Notes: generated by a model from the sequence alone, not told the origin. A stretch of DNA of 16,544 nt from JBGPIT01 sp041485125 (GCA_041485125.1 JBGPIT010000065.1:1-16544), one strand, 5' to 3'; positions 1 to 6,469 are shown, counted from the stretch's first letter. A program made the numbers and translations.

Positions 1-532
1 CGTCGAGCGGCAGGCCCTTCTGGCGCGTGTACTCATCGAGTGTCGTGACGAACAAGATGATCTGGATGGTGTAGGTCTCGCCCGCTGCGTCGCGACCGTG
101 GACGAAGGTGTTGATGCGGCCGAGCGTGGTGTAGGTGTGCGTCACGGCCTCGCCCGTCGCTTGAGCTGTGCCGTCGCCGAAGTCCCAGGTGAAGCTGTAG
201 GGCGGCGTGCCGTTGCGGGCCCGAACCTGCAAGTCGACCGTCATCGGGATCGGCCCGAAGTACTGGCTGACGGTCACTGCGAGCTGGAACGCGGACTCGA
301 AGGGATCGTCGAACTCGTCCCCCTCCTCTTCGCCGGGCTCAGGGGAGGAAGTCGGTGCCGGGACCGAGATGGAGGCGGCAGGCGTGTCCCCGGGCGATGA
401 CGACGTGCTTGGATGCGCCGTCGTGTGCGGTTCGGGTGTTGCGCCAGGGGGCACCGCGCGCTCGTCTCCGGCACGCGAGCAGGCGATCGAGAGCAGCAGG
501 ATCAGCAAGGAGAGCCGTGACGCGGCTCTCAT
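1..532 (-). CDS. PKD-domain lipoprotein, C-terminus cut by window edge
   Basis: An open minus-strand frame starts with ATG at 532 and runs off position 1, giving 177 visible residues. The N-terminus looks like a lipoprotein signal: Arg2/Arg6, a Leu/Ile-rich core (residues 7-16) and a Cys at 18 in the context LSIAC. The Ser at -3 makes the lipobox imperfect. Residues 19-80 are a Pro/Thr/Ser/Glu-rich linker, acidic near 67-77. Residues about 85-163 match a PKD (polycystic kidney disease) beta-sandwich: the WDFGDG signature at 116-121, then THTYTTLG and a final beta strand. PKD domains usually mediate protein or carbohydrate contacts on secreted and surface proteins. The likely location is the periplasm or outer membrane. 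No strong Shine-Dalgarno precedes the ATG, and a very stable hairpin (559-589) lies just upstream. What follows the PKD domain is not in the window, so any enzymatic domain is unknown. Confidence 0.8.
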   Translation of the reverse strand, partial: MRAASRLSLLILLLSIACSRAGDERAVPPGATPEPHTTAHPSTSSSPGDTPAASISVPAPTSSPEPGEEEGDEFDDPFESAFQLAVTVSQYFGPIPMTVDLQVRARNGTPPYSFTWDFGDGTAQATGEAVTHTYTTLGRINTFVHGRDAAGETYTIQIILFVTTLDEYTRQKGLPLD

Positions 533-558
533 TCAGACGGGAAGGGACGAAGCGGCCT

Positions 559-589
559 CACCGCCCGCCCCTGGTGGGGGCGGGCGGTG
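559..589. terminator. Strong GC-rich hairpin between lipoprotein and secreted-protein genes
   Basis: A perfect 13-bp inverted repeat (559-571 with 577-589) encloses a 5-nt loop. Almost all pairs are G-C. Neither strand has a T-tract after the stem, so it is not a classical Rho-independent terminator. On the minus strand it lies downstream of the two secreted-protein genes and 27 nt before the lipoprotein ATG. It could therefore pause or terminate transcription, or act as 5'-leader structure for the lipoprotein gene. The function is inferred; the repeat itself is read directly. Confidence 0.5.
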
Positions 590-635
590 TCGTGGACGGC
601 CAATCGAAGGAGAGATGAAGAGTACAAATGCAGGC

Positions 636-655
636 CCGAGCCAGGTTAGGCTCGG
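636..655 (-). terminator. Hairpin just after the stop of secreted protein A
   Basis: A 7-bp perfect inverted repeat (CCGAGCC at 636-642, GGCTCGG at 649-655) with a 6-nt loop starts 3 nt beyond the minus-strand stop codon at 659-661. The trailing minus-strand sequence contains only a short T run, so this is at best a weak intrinsic terminator. Its position directly after the gene supports a 3'-end role. Confidence 0.35.
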
Positions 656-658
656 CGA

Positions 659-1357
659 TCAGGGCGCGAGCCAGCTGCCGAGATTCGCGAAAGTATTGCC
701 GTTTTCGTCGCCGACGGTGACCGACACCAGCTCGATGCTGGCGCAGTGCGGAAGCCCGTTCTGGCCGATCCCGTTCAGCAGTGCATCCGCCGACGTGTCG
801 ATGTGCGCGCTGCCGTTGATGATCGAGAACGGAAACGGCGCCGGGAAGTCGATCACGGTCATTGGAACGTCGTCGCCGAGCGACGGCGTGCCCTGACGGT
901 CACGCAGGGTCGCTCGGGCGACCGTGGAAAGCGTCCCATTGCCACTCGCACGACCCGCTTGGTCGAGGACGTTCGAGATCGCGAACTGGATGTGCAGATC
1001 GCCGGTCTCGCCGACCGGGTTGAGCGGGTTTGGCGCCAGACGATACGGCTCACGAGTGGGTTTGATCGTGATCCGTGCCGAGCCGTTCCGCGTATCGAAG
1101 AACCACCCGTTCGGCGGATCACCCGCCTGCTGGTTGAACGTCTCCGGTGGCTTGCAGCTCGGCACACCACCCCCGGTCGTTGCATTGGGGGTGTTGCCGC
1201 CGGGATTGCCGCAGGAAACGAAGGCCTGGACGAAGTTCGCCTTGAAGGTCACGGTCTTCTTCGGATGGTTGAAGCCGCATCCTTGTGCGCGGGCCGCGTT
1301 CGCCGTGAAACCGATCGCGAGGACCGCCACAAGGGTCATCAGCAGATGCTTATTCAT
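659..1357 (-). CDS. Secreted four-cysteine protein A (tandem paralogue, unknown family)
   Basis: This is a 232-residue protein. I chose the ATG at 1357 because a near-perfect Shine-Dalgarno (AAGGAGGG) ends 4 nt before it and a clean Sec signal peptide follows: Lys3/His4, a hydrophobic core, and ARA-Q cleavage expected after Ala24. An upstream in-frame ATG at 1402 would add 15 residues without these signals. The mature part is polar and probably beta-rich, with no membrane segment. Cysteines at 27, 49, 68 and 205 are all conserved in the neighbouring paralogue, suggesting two disulfides in the periplasm or outside the cell. Shared blocks include SCGNPGGN, PPETFNQQAG, LSTVARAT, MTVIDFPAPF, LLNGIGQ and DENGNTFANLG. 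I do not recognise the family and assign no function. The upstream gene of the same kind ends 41 nt before this start, so the two are probably co-transcribed. Confidence 0.8.
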   Translation of the reverse strand: MNKHLLMTLVAVLAIGFTANAARAQGCGFNHPKKTVTFKANFVQAFVSCGNPGGNTPNATTGGGVPSCKPPETFNQQAGDPPNGWFFDTRNGSARITIKPTREPYRLAPNPLNPVGETGDLHIQFAISNVLDQAGRASGNGTLSTVARATLRDRQGTPSLGDDVPMTVIDFPAPFPFSIINGSAHIDTSADALLNGIGQNGLPHCASIELVSVTVGDENGNTFANLGSWLAP

Positions 1358-1361
1358 GGTA

Positions 1362-1369
1362 CCCTCCTT
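1362..1369 (-). promoter_or_regulatory. Shine-Dalgarno of secreted protein A (decides the start)
   Basis: The minus strand reads AAGGAGGG followed by TACC and the ATG at 1357. This is one of the two strongest ribosome binding sites in the window and rules out the longer frame starting at 1402. Confidence 0.8.
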
Positions 1370-1398
1370 AGGAATGGGTTGGCTGTCGACGCGATCCA

Positions 1399-2061
1399 TC
1401 ACTCTGGGATGAAACTGCCAAGGTTGGCGAAGGTGTTGCCGTTCTCGTCAGCGATCGTGATCGAAACCACCTCGATGTTGGAGCATGCCGGCAGACCTGG
1501 TTGGCCAATCCCGTTCAGCAGCACGTTCGCCGAGGTCTTGAGCGTCGCGGAGCCGTTCGTGAGACTGAACGCGAAGGGTGCCGGGAAGTCGATCACGGTC
1601 ATGTCGCCGTTGGTCGAATCGTCGAAGGTCGCGCGAGCGACTGTCGACAGCGTACCGCCGCCGCTCGCGGGCCCGGCCGCATCGACCACGCCCCGGAGCA
1701 CCAGCTTGACCGCGAGGTCCTTGCTATCGGGCGGGTTGAGGATGTTCACGACGTGATTCGAGGTCGGGCGGATGCGGACGGTGCCGAAGCCTTTGCGCTC
1801 GTTCCAGAGCCACCCATTGGGCGGATTTCCAGCCTGCTGATTGAACGTCTCCGGTGGTGCGCAGCTCGGCACTCCGCCCTCGGTGGTATCGTTCGGCACG
1901 TTGCCACCGGGATTTCCGCAGGAGACGAATGCCGAAACGAAGCCTGACTGGAACGTGTTCGCCTTTCCCGGGTGGGGAAAGGCGCATTGCGCGTGGGCAG
2001 CGCTCACCGTCAGCGCCAGTGCCGGCGCAATCGCCAGGCCGACTAGCAAGTGCCTCTTCAT
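1399..2061 (-). CDS. Secreted four-cysteine protein B (tandem paralogue, unknown family)
   Basis: This is a 220-residue protein. The start at 2061 is fixed by a Shine-Dalgarno (AAGGAGGG, 6 nt away) and a Sec signal peptide: Lys2/Arg3, hydrophobic residues 5-19, and AHA-Q cleavage after Ala24. The longer frame from 2136 lacks both. It aligns end to end with the protein encoded just downstream; by eye about half the residues match. Cysteines at 26, 48, 67 and 193 sit in the same places, and the C-terminal block DENGNTFANLG is identical. The main differences are in the middle, around residues 85-135. It is probably a soluble exported protein of beta-sandwich type; that fold is inferred from composition only. 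It is the first gene of the minus-strand cluster and would be driven from the 2062-2454 control region. Function unknown. Confidence 0.8.
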   Translation of the reverse strand: MKRHLLVGLAIAPALALTVSAAHAQCAFPHPGKANTFQSGFVSAFVSCGNPGGNVPNDTTEGGVPSCAPPETFNQQAGNPPNGWLWNERKGFGTVRIRPTSNHVVNILNPPDSKDLAVKLVLRGVVDAAGPASGGGTLSTVARATFDDSTNGDMTVIDFPAPFAFSLTNGSATLKTSANVLLNGIGQPGLPACSNIEVVSITIADENGNTFANLGSFIPE

Positions 2062-2067
2062 GGGGTA

Positions 2068-2075
2068 CCCTCCTT
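2068..2075 (-). promoter_or_regulatory. Shine-Dalgarno of secreted protein B (decides the start)
   Basis: The minus strand reads AAGGAGGG, then TACCCC, then the ATG at 2061. The motif plus the following TACC is shared with the paralogue's leader at 1358-1369, so the duplication copied the leader as well as the coding sequence. Confidence 0.8.
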
Positions 2076-2311
2076 CTCTAGTAGCTCTAGGTTGTAGGGG
2101 TTGCCGACCGCAGGCGCGCCCCGGTGCCGTGGGCACACCACTGCAGAGGCATTCGTATGGTCGGCGTTGACGCTGTTACAGTTCATGGGTCGTGAAGCTC
2201 GTAAGGATCGGTGCGGCACTCACCATCCCGGGGGGTCAGACAGCTCAGCAGCCTGTCGTGATGTCGTCCGTGATGATGCTCACGTCGGCGTTACTGCTGT
2301 TTGAAAGAGCA

Positions 2312-2317
2312 TGTCAA
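2312..2317 (-). promoter_or_regulatory. Candidate -35 element for the secreted-protein genes
   Basis: The minus strand reads TTGACA, a perfect sigma-70 type -35 hexamer, in the only AT-rich patch of the window. No good -10 hexamer lies 16-18 nt downstream; the best is AGTAAC or TAACGC. A weak -10 would be compatible with an activator-dependent promoter. Transcription from here would leave a leader of roughly 220 nt before the ATG at 2061. Inference only. Confidence 0.25.
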
Positions 2318-2321
2318 GAAT

Positions 2322-2366
2322 TATTTGCGATCGACGTATTATTTGTGGGCAAAAGGAGCCTATTTG
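2322..2366. repeat. Three TATTTG boxes at 18- and 21-bp spacing
   Basis: TATTTG occurs at 2322-2327, 2340-2345 and 2361-2366. The first two copies extend to ATTATTTG; the first and third extend to TATTTGCG. The start-to-start spacings of 18 and 21 bp are close to two helical turns. On the minus strand the boxes (CAAATA) lie directly upstream of the TTGACA hexamer, as activator sites would. They may also be chance repeats in AT-rich DNA. Confidence 0.3.
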
Positions 2367-2381
2367 CGCCAAGGTGGCGCA
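2365..2381. promoter_or_regulatory. Perfect palindrome TGCGCCA-AGG-TGGCGCA
   Basis: A 7-bp perfect inverted repeat with a 3-nt centre lies 74 nt before the ABC ATPase ATG. The size and symmetry suit a dimeric repressor's operator or a small RNA hairpin. No regulator gene is present in the window to pair with it. Confidence 0.35.
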
Positions 2382-2454
2382 GTCGGCCCCATTCTGGTGC
2401 CCGCGCCGCCGCGGTTGCGCCGCCGTCGACGCGCTGCGTAATTGATCGGATCTC

Positions 2455-3384
2455 ATGACCGCCCCGATCATCGCTGCCGCCGGCCTCCGCAAGCGCTACG
2501 GCGACCATGAGGTCGTGCGCGGTGTCGATTTCACCGTCGAGCGGCGTGAATGCTTCGGCCTCCTCGGGCCGAACGGCGCCGGGAAGACGACCGTGATCCG
2601 GATGATCACGTGCTTCTCACCGGTCACCTCCGGTCGACTCGAGGTCTTCGGGCTGCCCATGGTTGCGCGGCATCACGCGGCGATCAAAGCGCGCCTCGGA
2701 CTCGCGCCGCAGGAGGAGAACCTCGATCCCGACGTCAGCGTCGAGATGAATCTCCTGCTGTACGCGAGCTACTTCGGTATCCCGCGCGCGGAGGCACGAG
2801 CACGGGCGAACGCGCTTCTCGAGTTCGCGGCGCTCGCGGAGAAAGCGGGTGCGCGCATCGACACGCTCTCCGGCGGAATGAAGCGACGTCTCGTCCTCGC
2901 GCGCGCGCTGATCAACCGTCCCGACCTGCTCGTTCTCGACGAGCCGACCACCGGCCTCGATCCGCAGGCGCGTCACCTGGTGTGGGAGCGCTTGCGCGAG
3001 CTCAAGCGCAACGGCGTCGCGATGCTGCTCACGACGCACTACATGGACGAGGCGGCGCAACTCTGCGACCGTCTCGTGGTGATGGACGAGGGTCGCATCA
3101 TCGCGGCCGGAACGCCGGCGGAGCTGATCGAGCGCTACGTCGGGCAGGAGGTGATCGAGGTGTTCACCGGCGGTGATTCGGCGCGCCGCGCGCGCGTGCT
3201 CGACGCTCTCCGTCCCTATGGCGCGCACGTCGAGGAGATCGGTGACGCGGTCGTCGTGCACGTGAACGGTCGCGTCGATCCCCGGCCGATGCTCGCCGCG
3301 CTCGCCGGCGAGCAGCTGGTGCATCGGCGCGCCACCTTGGAGGACGTGTTCCTGCGTTTGACCGGTCGCGAGCTCCGCGAATGA
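2455..3384 (+). CDS. NodI/DrrA-type ABC transporter ATP-binding protein
   Basis: This 309-residue ATPase subunit powers an ABC-2 exporter at the inner-membrane cytoplasmic face. All nucleotide-binding motifs are intact: Walker A GPNGAGKT (38-45), Q-loop Gln86, signature LSGGM (138-142), Walker B LLVLDE (158-163), D-loop around 168-169, and H-loop His195 in TTHYMDEA. About 80 residues follow the nucleotide-binding fold, as in the NodI/DrrA/CcmA (COG1131) group. The last part (about 280-309) contains the LEDVFLRLTGRELRE ending typical of these exporters. The stop overlaps the start of the permease gene (ATGA at 3381-3384), so the two are translationally coupled. The ATG has no clear Shine-Dalgarno. 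The permease partner is NodJ-like, so lipid-linked or lipooligosaccharide-like export is possible, but the substrate cannot be read from sequence. Confidence 0.95.
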   Translation: MTAPIIAAAGLRKRYGDHEVVRGVDFTVERRECFGLLGPNGAGKTTVIRMITCFSPVTSGRLEVFGLPMVARHHAAIKARLGLAPQEENLDPDVSVEMNLLLYASYFGIPRAEARARANALLEFAALAEKAGARIDTLSGGMKRRLVLARALINRPDLLVLDEPTTGLDPQARHLVWERLRELKRNGVAMLLTTHYMDEAAQLCDRLVVMDEGRIIAAGTPAELIERYVGQEVIEVFTGGDSARRARVLDALRPYGAHVEEIGDAVVVHVNGRVDPRPMLAALAGEQLVHRRATLEDVFLRLTGRELRE

Positions 3385-4148
3385 CCGGGCTCGGACTCTT
3401 CCGCGGTGCCGCCCGTGTCTGGCGTCGCGACATGGAGAGCTGGCGCAAGTACCATCGCTCGTCGCTCGTCGGCGCGCTCGGCGAGCCGATTCTCTCGCTC
3501 CTCGCGATCGGCTACGGCCTCGGCAAGTTCGTCGCGCTTCCCGGCGAGAGCTACGCGCAGTTTCTCGCGCCCGGCATCCTTGCTGCCGCGGCGATGAACG
3601 CCGCCAGCTTCGAAGCGACCTTCGGATCGTTCACCCGCATGACCGAGCAGAAGACCTACGATGCGATCCTCGCGACCCCGATCGGCATCCGCGAGCTGGT
3701 CGCGGGCGACGTGCTGTGGGCCGCGTCCAAGGCGACGCTCTCGGGAACGGCCGTGCTCCTGGTCGCGGCCCTCGCGGGCTTGGTGCACAGCGCGTGGGCG
3801 CTGCTGCTGCCGCCGGTCGCGCTGTTGATCGGCCTCGTCTTCGGCGCGATGGGGCTGATCGTCTCGGCGCGCGCACCGGCGTACGACTTCTTCACCTACT
3901 ACTTCACGCTCGTGATCACCGTCATGTACCTGTTCTCGGGAGTGTTCTTCCCGATCGAGAGCCTGCCGCCGTGGGCGCGCACCGCCGCCTGGGCCCTGCC
4001 GCTCACGCACGCCGTCGCGATCGTGCGCGCGCTCGTCCAGGGCAGCGTCGGCCCGATCGTCGTCGTCCACGTGCTGGCGCTGCTCGCCGTCCTGCTCGTG
4101 AGCTTCGCGGTCGCCGTGCGGCTGGTCACTCGGCGGCTGATCGCGTGA
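3381..4148 (+). CDS. NodJ-type ABC-2 permease
   Basis: This 255-residue integral inner-membrane protein is the permease half of the exporter encoded with the upstream ATPase. About six hydrophobic segments are visible (roughly 29-47, 61-79, 116-136, 140-162, 172-190 and 225-248), the usual ABC-2 topology. NodJ-like marks include YAQFLAPGI near 58-66, MTEQKTYDAILATP (87-100), the APAYDFFTYY stretch (165-174), SGVFFP (186-191) and LPLTHAV (206-212). It starts with an ATG embedded in the ATPase stop (ATGA). Its own stop overlaps the next gene's GTG (GTGA at 4145-4148), so three proteins are made in a coupled series. NodJ-type proteins outside rhizobia are common and are not evidence of nodulation. 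Substrate unknown. Confidence 0.92.
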   Translation: MTGLGLFRGAARVWRRDMESWRKYHRSSLVGALGEPILSLLAIGYGLGKFVALPGESYAQFLAPGILAAAAMNAASFEATFGSFTRMTEQKTYDAILATPIGIRELVAGDVLWAASKATLSGTAVLLVAALAGLVHSAWALLLPPVALLIGLVFGAMGLIVSARAPAYDFFTYYFTLVITVMYLFSGVFFPIESLPPWARTAAWALPLTHAVAIVRALVQGSVGPIVVVHVLALLAVLLVSFAVAVRLVTRRLIA

Positions 4149-5497
4149 CGGCGCCCGACGCCGGCCTTGTCGCGCCGGACCTCGCCGTTCGCGCGCGACG
4201 CTTCATCGCGGTCGCGGGTCTCGTCGCGCGCATCTACGGCGGCTACAAGCTGATCCAGACCGCTGGAAAGCTCGGCGCGCGCACCGGCGCGCGCTATGCG
4301 CGCCATCACCGCCGGAGCGCGGAGCGCGCGTATCGCTTGGCGACGCGGCTCGAAGGGCTGCCGATCAAGGCCGCGCAGTTTCTCGGCTCGCGCGCCGACA
4401 TCCTGCCGGCCGAGTACGTGACCGTCCTCTCCCGACTGCAAGATCGCGTCCCGCCGCGGCCGCTCGCGACGTTGACGCCGCTCCTCGCGCGCGAGCTCGG
4501 ACCGAGATGGCGCGACGCCTTCGCCGAGCTCGATCCGACCCCGATCGCGTCGGCGTCGCTCGCGCAGGTCCATCGCGCGCGGCTTCCGGGCGGCCGCGAG
4601 GTCGCGGTGAAGATCCAGTATCCGGAGATCACCCGGCTGGTCGCGATCGATCTCCGCAACTTCGCGTTCTTGGTCCGGCTGCTGGCGCGGCTCGAGCCGA
4701 GCTTCGATTTCCGCGTGCTCATCGACGAGGTGGAGAAGTACGTGCCGCTCGAGCTCGACTTCGAGCACGAGGCGGCCAACGCCGCGCGCATGCGCGCCAA
4801 TCTCGCCGGGCACGCCGACGTGCTCGTGCCCGAGATCGTGCGCGAGCTCAGCACGCGCCGTGTGCTGGTGATGGAGTATGCGCCGGGCGTCCGCATCACC
4901 GACCTCGCCGGGCTGCGCGCGCTCGGCATCGAACCGAAGGCGATGGCCGAACGCCTGATCGCACTCTTCTGCGAGCAGATCCTGGTGCACGGCTTCTTCC
5001 ACGCCGACCCGCACCCGGGAAACATCCTCGTCCAGCCGGGCGGCCGGATGGTGCTCCTCGACTTCGGTCTCGCGAAGGATCTGCCGCCGCAGTTCCGCAC
5101 CGGCATCGCGTCCTTGGCGGCCGCGATCATGAGTGGCGACCGAGCGCGGGTGGCGGCCGCGTTTCGCGCAATCGGCTTCGAGACCCGCGAGGGCTCGGAC
5201 GAGAGCCTGTGGCTCATCGGCGAAGCCTTCCTCGGATGGGCGCTTCGCACCGGACGCTCCTACGCCGATCCGGAGATGGCGGCACGGTTCAGCGCCGAGA
5301 TGCCGCCGGTAATGCGCGCGAACCCGCTCGTCCGCGTTCCCGGCGACGTCCTCCTGATCGGCCGCGTGCTCGGCCTGCTCTCGGGCATCGGAAAGCAGCT
5401 CGGCTCGGAGGTCGACATCGGCGCGATGCTGCTGCCGTACCTGGCGGGCGTGGTGACGCCGGGCCGGTCGTCGGCCGGCGCCGACGCGGTCAACTGA
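4145..5497 (+). CDS. ABC1/UbiB (AarF) family atypical kinase
   Basis: I read a GTG start at 4145 inside the permease stop (GTGA), giving 450 residues. The frame stays open far upstream inside the permease gene, but that part is a shadow. Family motifs in order: a KxGQ-like motif reading KAAQ (75-78), the Ala-rich nucleotide loop IASASLAQV (134-142), the VAIK-type lysine Lys156, an ExD motif (Glu203, Asp205), catalytic-loop HADPHPGN (286-293) and DFG (306-308). ABC1 proteins are protein-kinase-like ATPases linked to ubiquinone and isoprenoid-lipid metabolism in bacteria (UbiB) and mitochondria (COQ8). The glycine of KxGQ is alanine here. There is no clear pair of C-terminal membrane helices as in UbiB, only weakly hydrophobic patches near 400-435. 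The coupling to an exporter suggests a lipid or quinone-related role. The 3' end overlaps the convergent cyclodeaminase gene by 8 bp. Confidence 0.9.
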   Translation: MTAPDAGLVAPDLAVRARRFIAVAGLVARIYGGYKLIQTAGKLGARTGARYARHHRRSAERAYRLATRLEGLPIKAAQFLGSRADILPAEYVTVLSRLQDRVPPRPLATLTPLLARELGPRWRDAFAELDPTPIASASLAQVHRARLPGGREVAVKIQYPEITRLVAIDLRNFAFLVRLLARLEPSFDFRVLIDEVEKYVPLELDFEHEAANAARMRANLAGHADVLVPEIVRELSTRRVLVMEYAPGVRITDLAGLRALGIEPKAMAERLIALFCEQILVHGFFHADPHPGNILVQPGGRMVLLDFGLAKDLPPQFRTGIASLAAAIMSGDRARVAAAFRAIGFETREGSDESLWLIGEAFLGWALRTGRSYADPEMAARFSAEMPPVMRANPLVRVPGDVLLIGRVLGLLSGIGKQLGSEVDIGAMLLPYLAGVVTPGRSSAGADAVN

Positions 5498-6453
5498 GGA
5501 GATCGAGCTCGCGCCCGATCCCGCGCGTGCGCGCCAGCTGATACGCGTGCCACGCGACGACGAGATCTTGAAAGGCGAGCCCGACGCCGCCGTAGACCGT
5601 CGTCTGATCGGCCGACGTGCGACCCGGATGCGTGCCGGCGAGCACCTCGCCGAGCTCCGCGTCGATCGCGTCGGCGCCAAGACCGGCGCCGCCGATCGCG
5701 CCCATGCGCATCGCGAGCTCGCGGTCGTCGCCAGACGAATACGGCGGCGCGGATGATCTCGGCGCTCACCTCACACTTACCGGGCTCGTCCGGGCCGAGC
5801 GTCGTGACGTGCGTGCCGGGGCGGAGCATGGCCGGAAAGAGGAACGGCGCACGTGACCACGTCGCGACCAGGAGGATCTCGCCCTGCGCGACCGCCGTCT
5901 CGAGCGACGCGCTGGTCTCGACGGGCACCGCGAGCTCGCCGATCATGCGCGCCGCGAACGCCTGCGCGCGCCGTGCGTCGGTGTCGTAGACGGCAACCTG
6001 CCGGATCGGCCGCAGCATCGCGAGCGCGCGGAGCTGGTGCTCGCCTTGCACGCCGGCGCCGACGACGACGATCCGCTCCGCCTCGGCGCGCGCGAGCATG
6101 TCCGCCGCGCGCGCGCTGGTGAGGCCCGTGCGCACCGCGGTCAGATAGGTCGAGTCCATGATCGCGAGCAGCTCCCCGCTGTCGGAATCGTGCAGGCAGA
6201 GCACGCCGCGAATGGCGGGCTGCTCGGCCGGGAACTTCGCGTGGACCTTGACGGTGTACGCGGGGATGCCGGCGACGACACCGGGAAAGAGGACCGTCGC
6301 GGTGCCGGGACCGGGCAGCGTCGAGCGGACGCGCTCTGCGCGGACGTCCGCGCCGGTCGAGTAGGCGCGGAACCCGGCACGGAGCGACGGCACGAGCGCC
6401 GCCGGATCGACGAGGCGCTCGACCTCTGAGCGTGTCAGGAGGAGGGTCGGCAT
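5490..6453 (-). pseudogene. Ornithine cyclodeaminase/mu-crystallin family protein, frameshifted
   Basis: This NAD(P)-dependent family includes ornithine cyclodeaminase, archaeal alanine dehydrogenase and mu-crystallin. The start is the ATG at 6453. The first 240 codons are normal: Lys69 in YTVKV, the AVRTG motif (Arg108), the Rossmann loop VGAGVQG (131-137) and GPDEPGK with Asp222 at the catalytic Asp position. At about 5729-5736 the frame breaks. Reading on in frame gives Arg-rich nonsense that runs to 5260 across the neighbouring kinase gene. Skipping one base restores a perfect C-terminus (DDRELAMRMG, LGEVLAGTHPGR, the VYGGVGLAFQDLV block) ending at 5490. The restored length is about 320 residues, normal for the family. 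It lies 16 nt after acylphosphatase and is probably the last gene of the ligA operon. It may be a real one-base insertion or a sequencing error. The substrate is not identifiable. Confidence 0.85.
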
Positions 6454-6469
6454 GGCGCGACGACGCCGG

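Larger units (their letters stand above)
2062..2454. other. Divergent intergenic control region (393 nt, no gene seen)
   Basis: This region separates the minus-strand secreted-protein genes from the plus-strand ABC operon. I find no convincing gene in it; the short frames lack coding character and ribosome binding sites. About 2300-2366 is clearly AT-rich against a very GC-rich background. It contains three TATTTG boxes and a TTGACA hexamer on the minus strand (2317-2312). A 7-bp palindrome (2365-2381) overlaps its right edge. The final 70 nt before the ABC ATPase ATG are GC-rich and carry no clear Shine-Dalgarno. Confidence 0.7.

Noticed and set aside
2192..2458. 88-codon plus-strand frame in the divergent control region
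   Set aside because: GTG start without Shine-Dalgarno, no domain, ends over the ABC ATPase start, and covers the AT-rich regulatory island.
3716..4144. N-terminal extension of the ABC1 kinase frame
   Set aside because: It lies wholly inside the permease gene and has no family similarity; the GTG in the GTGA overlap gives a normal-length protein.
2455..4148. Nodulation-factor (NodI/NodJ) export as the function of the ABC genes
   Set aside because: Similarity to NodI/NodJ is real, but no nod biosynthesis genes are nearby and this transporter type is widespread in non-rhizobial bacteria.
3899..5680. 593-codon minus-strand frame opposite the permease and ABC1 kinase genes
   Set aside because: Low-complexity Arg/Ala/Asp-rich translation without motifs, fully overlapping two well-supported plus-strand genes.
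5260..5728. Continuation of the cyclodeaminase frame to 5260
   Set aside because: Past about 5730 the translation is Arg-rich nonsense and overlaps the kinase gene; the genuine C-terminus is in the neighbouring frame and ends at 5490.
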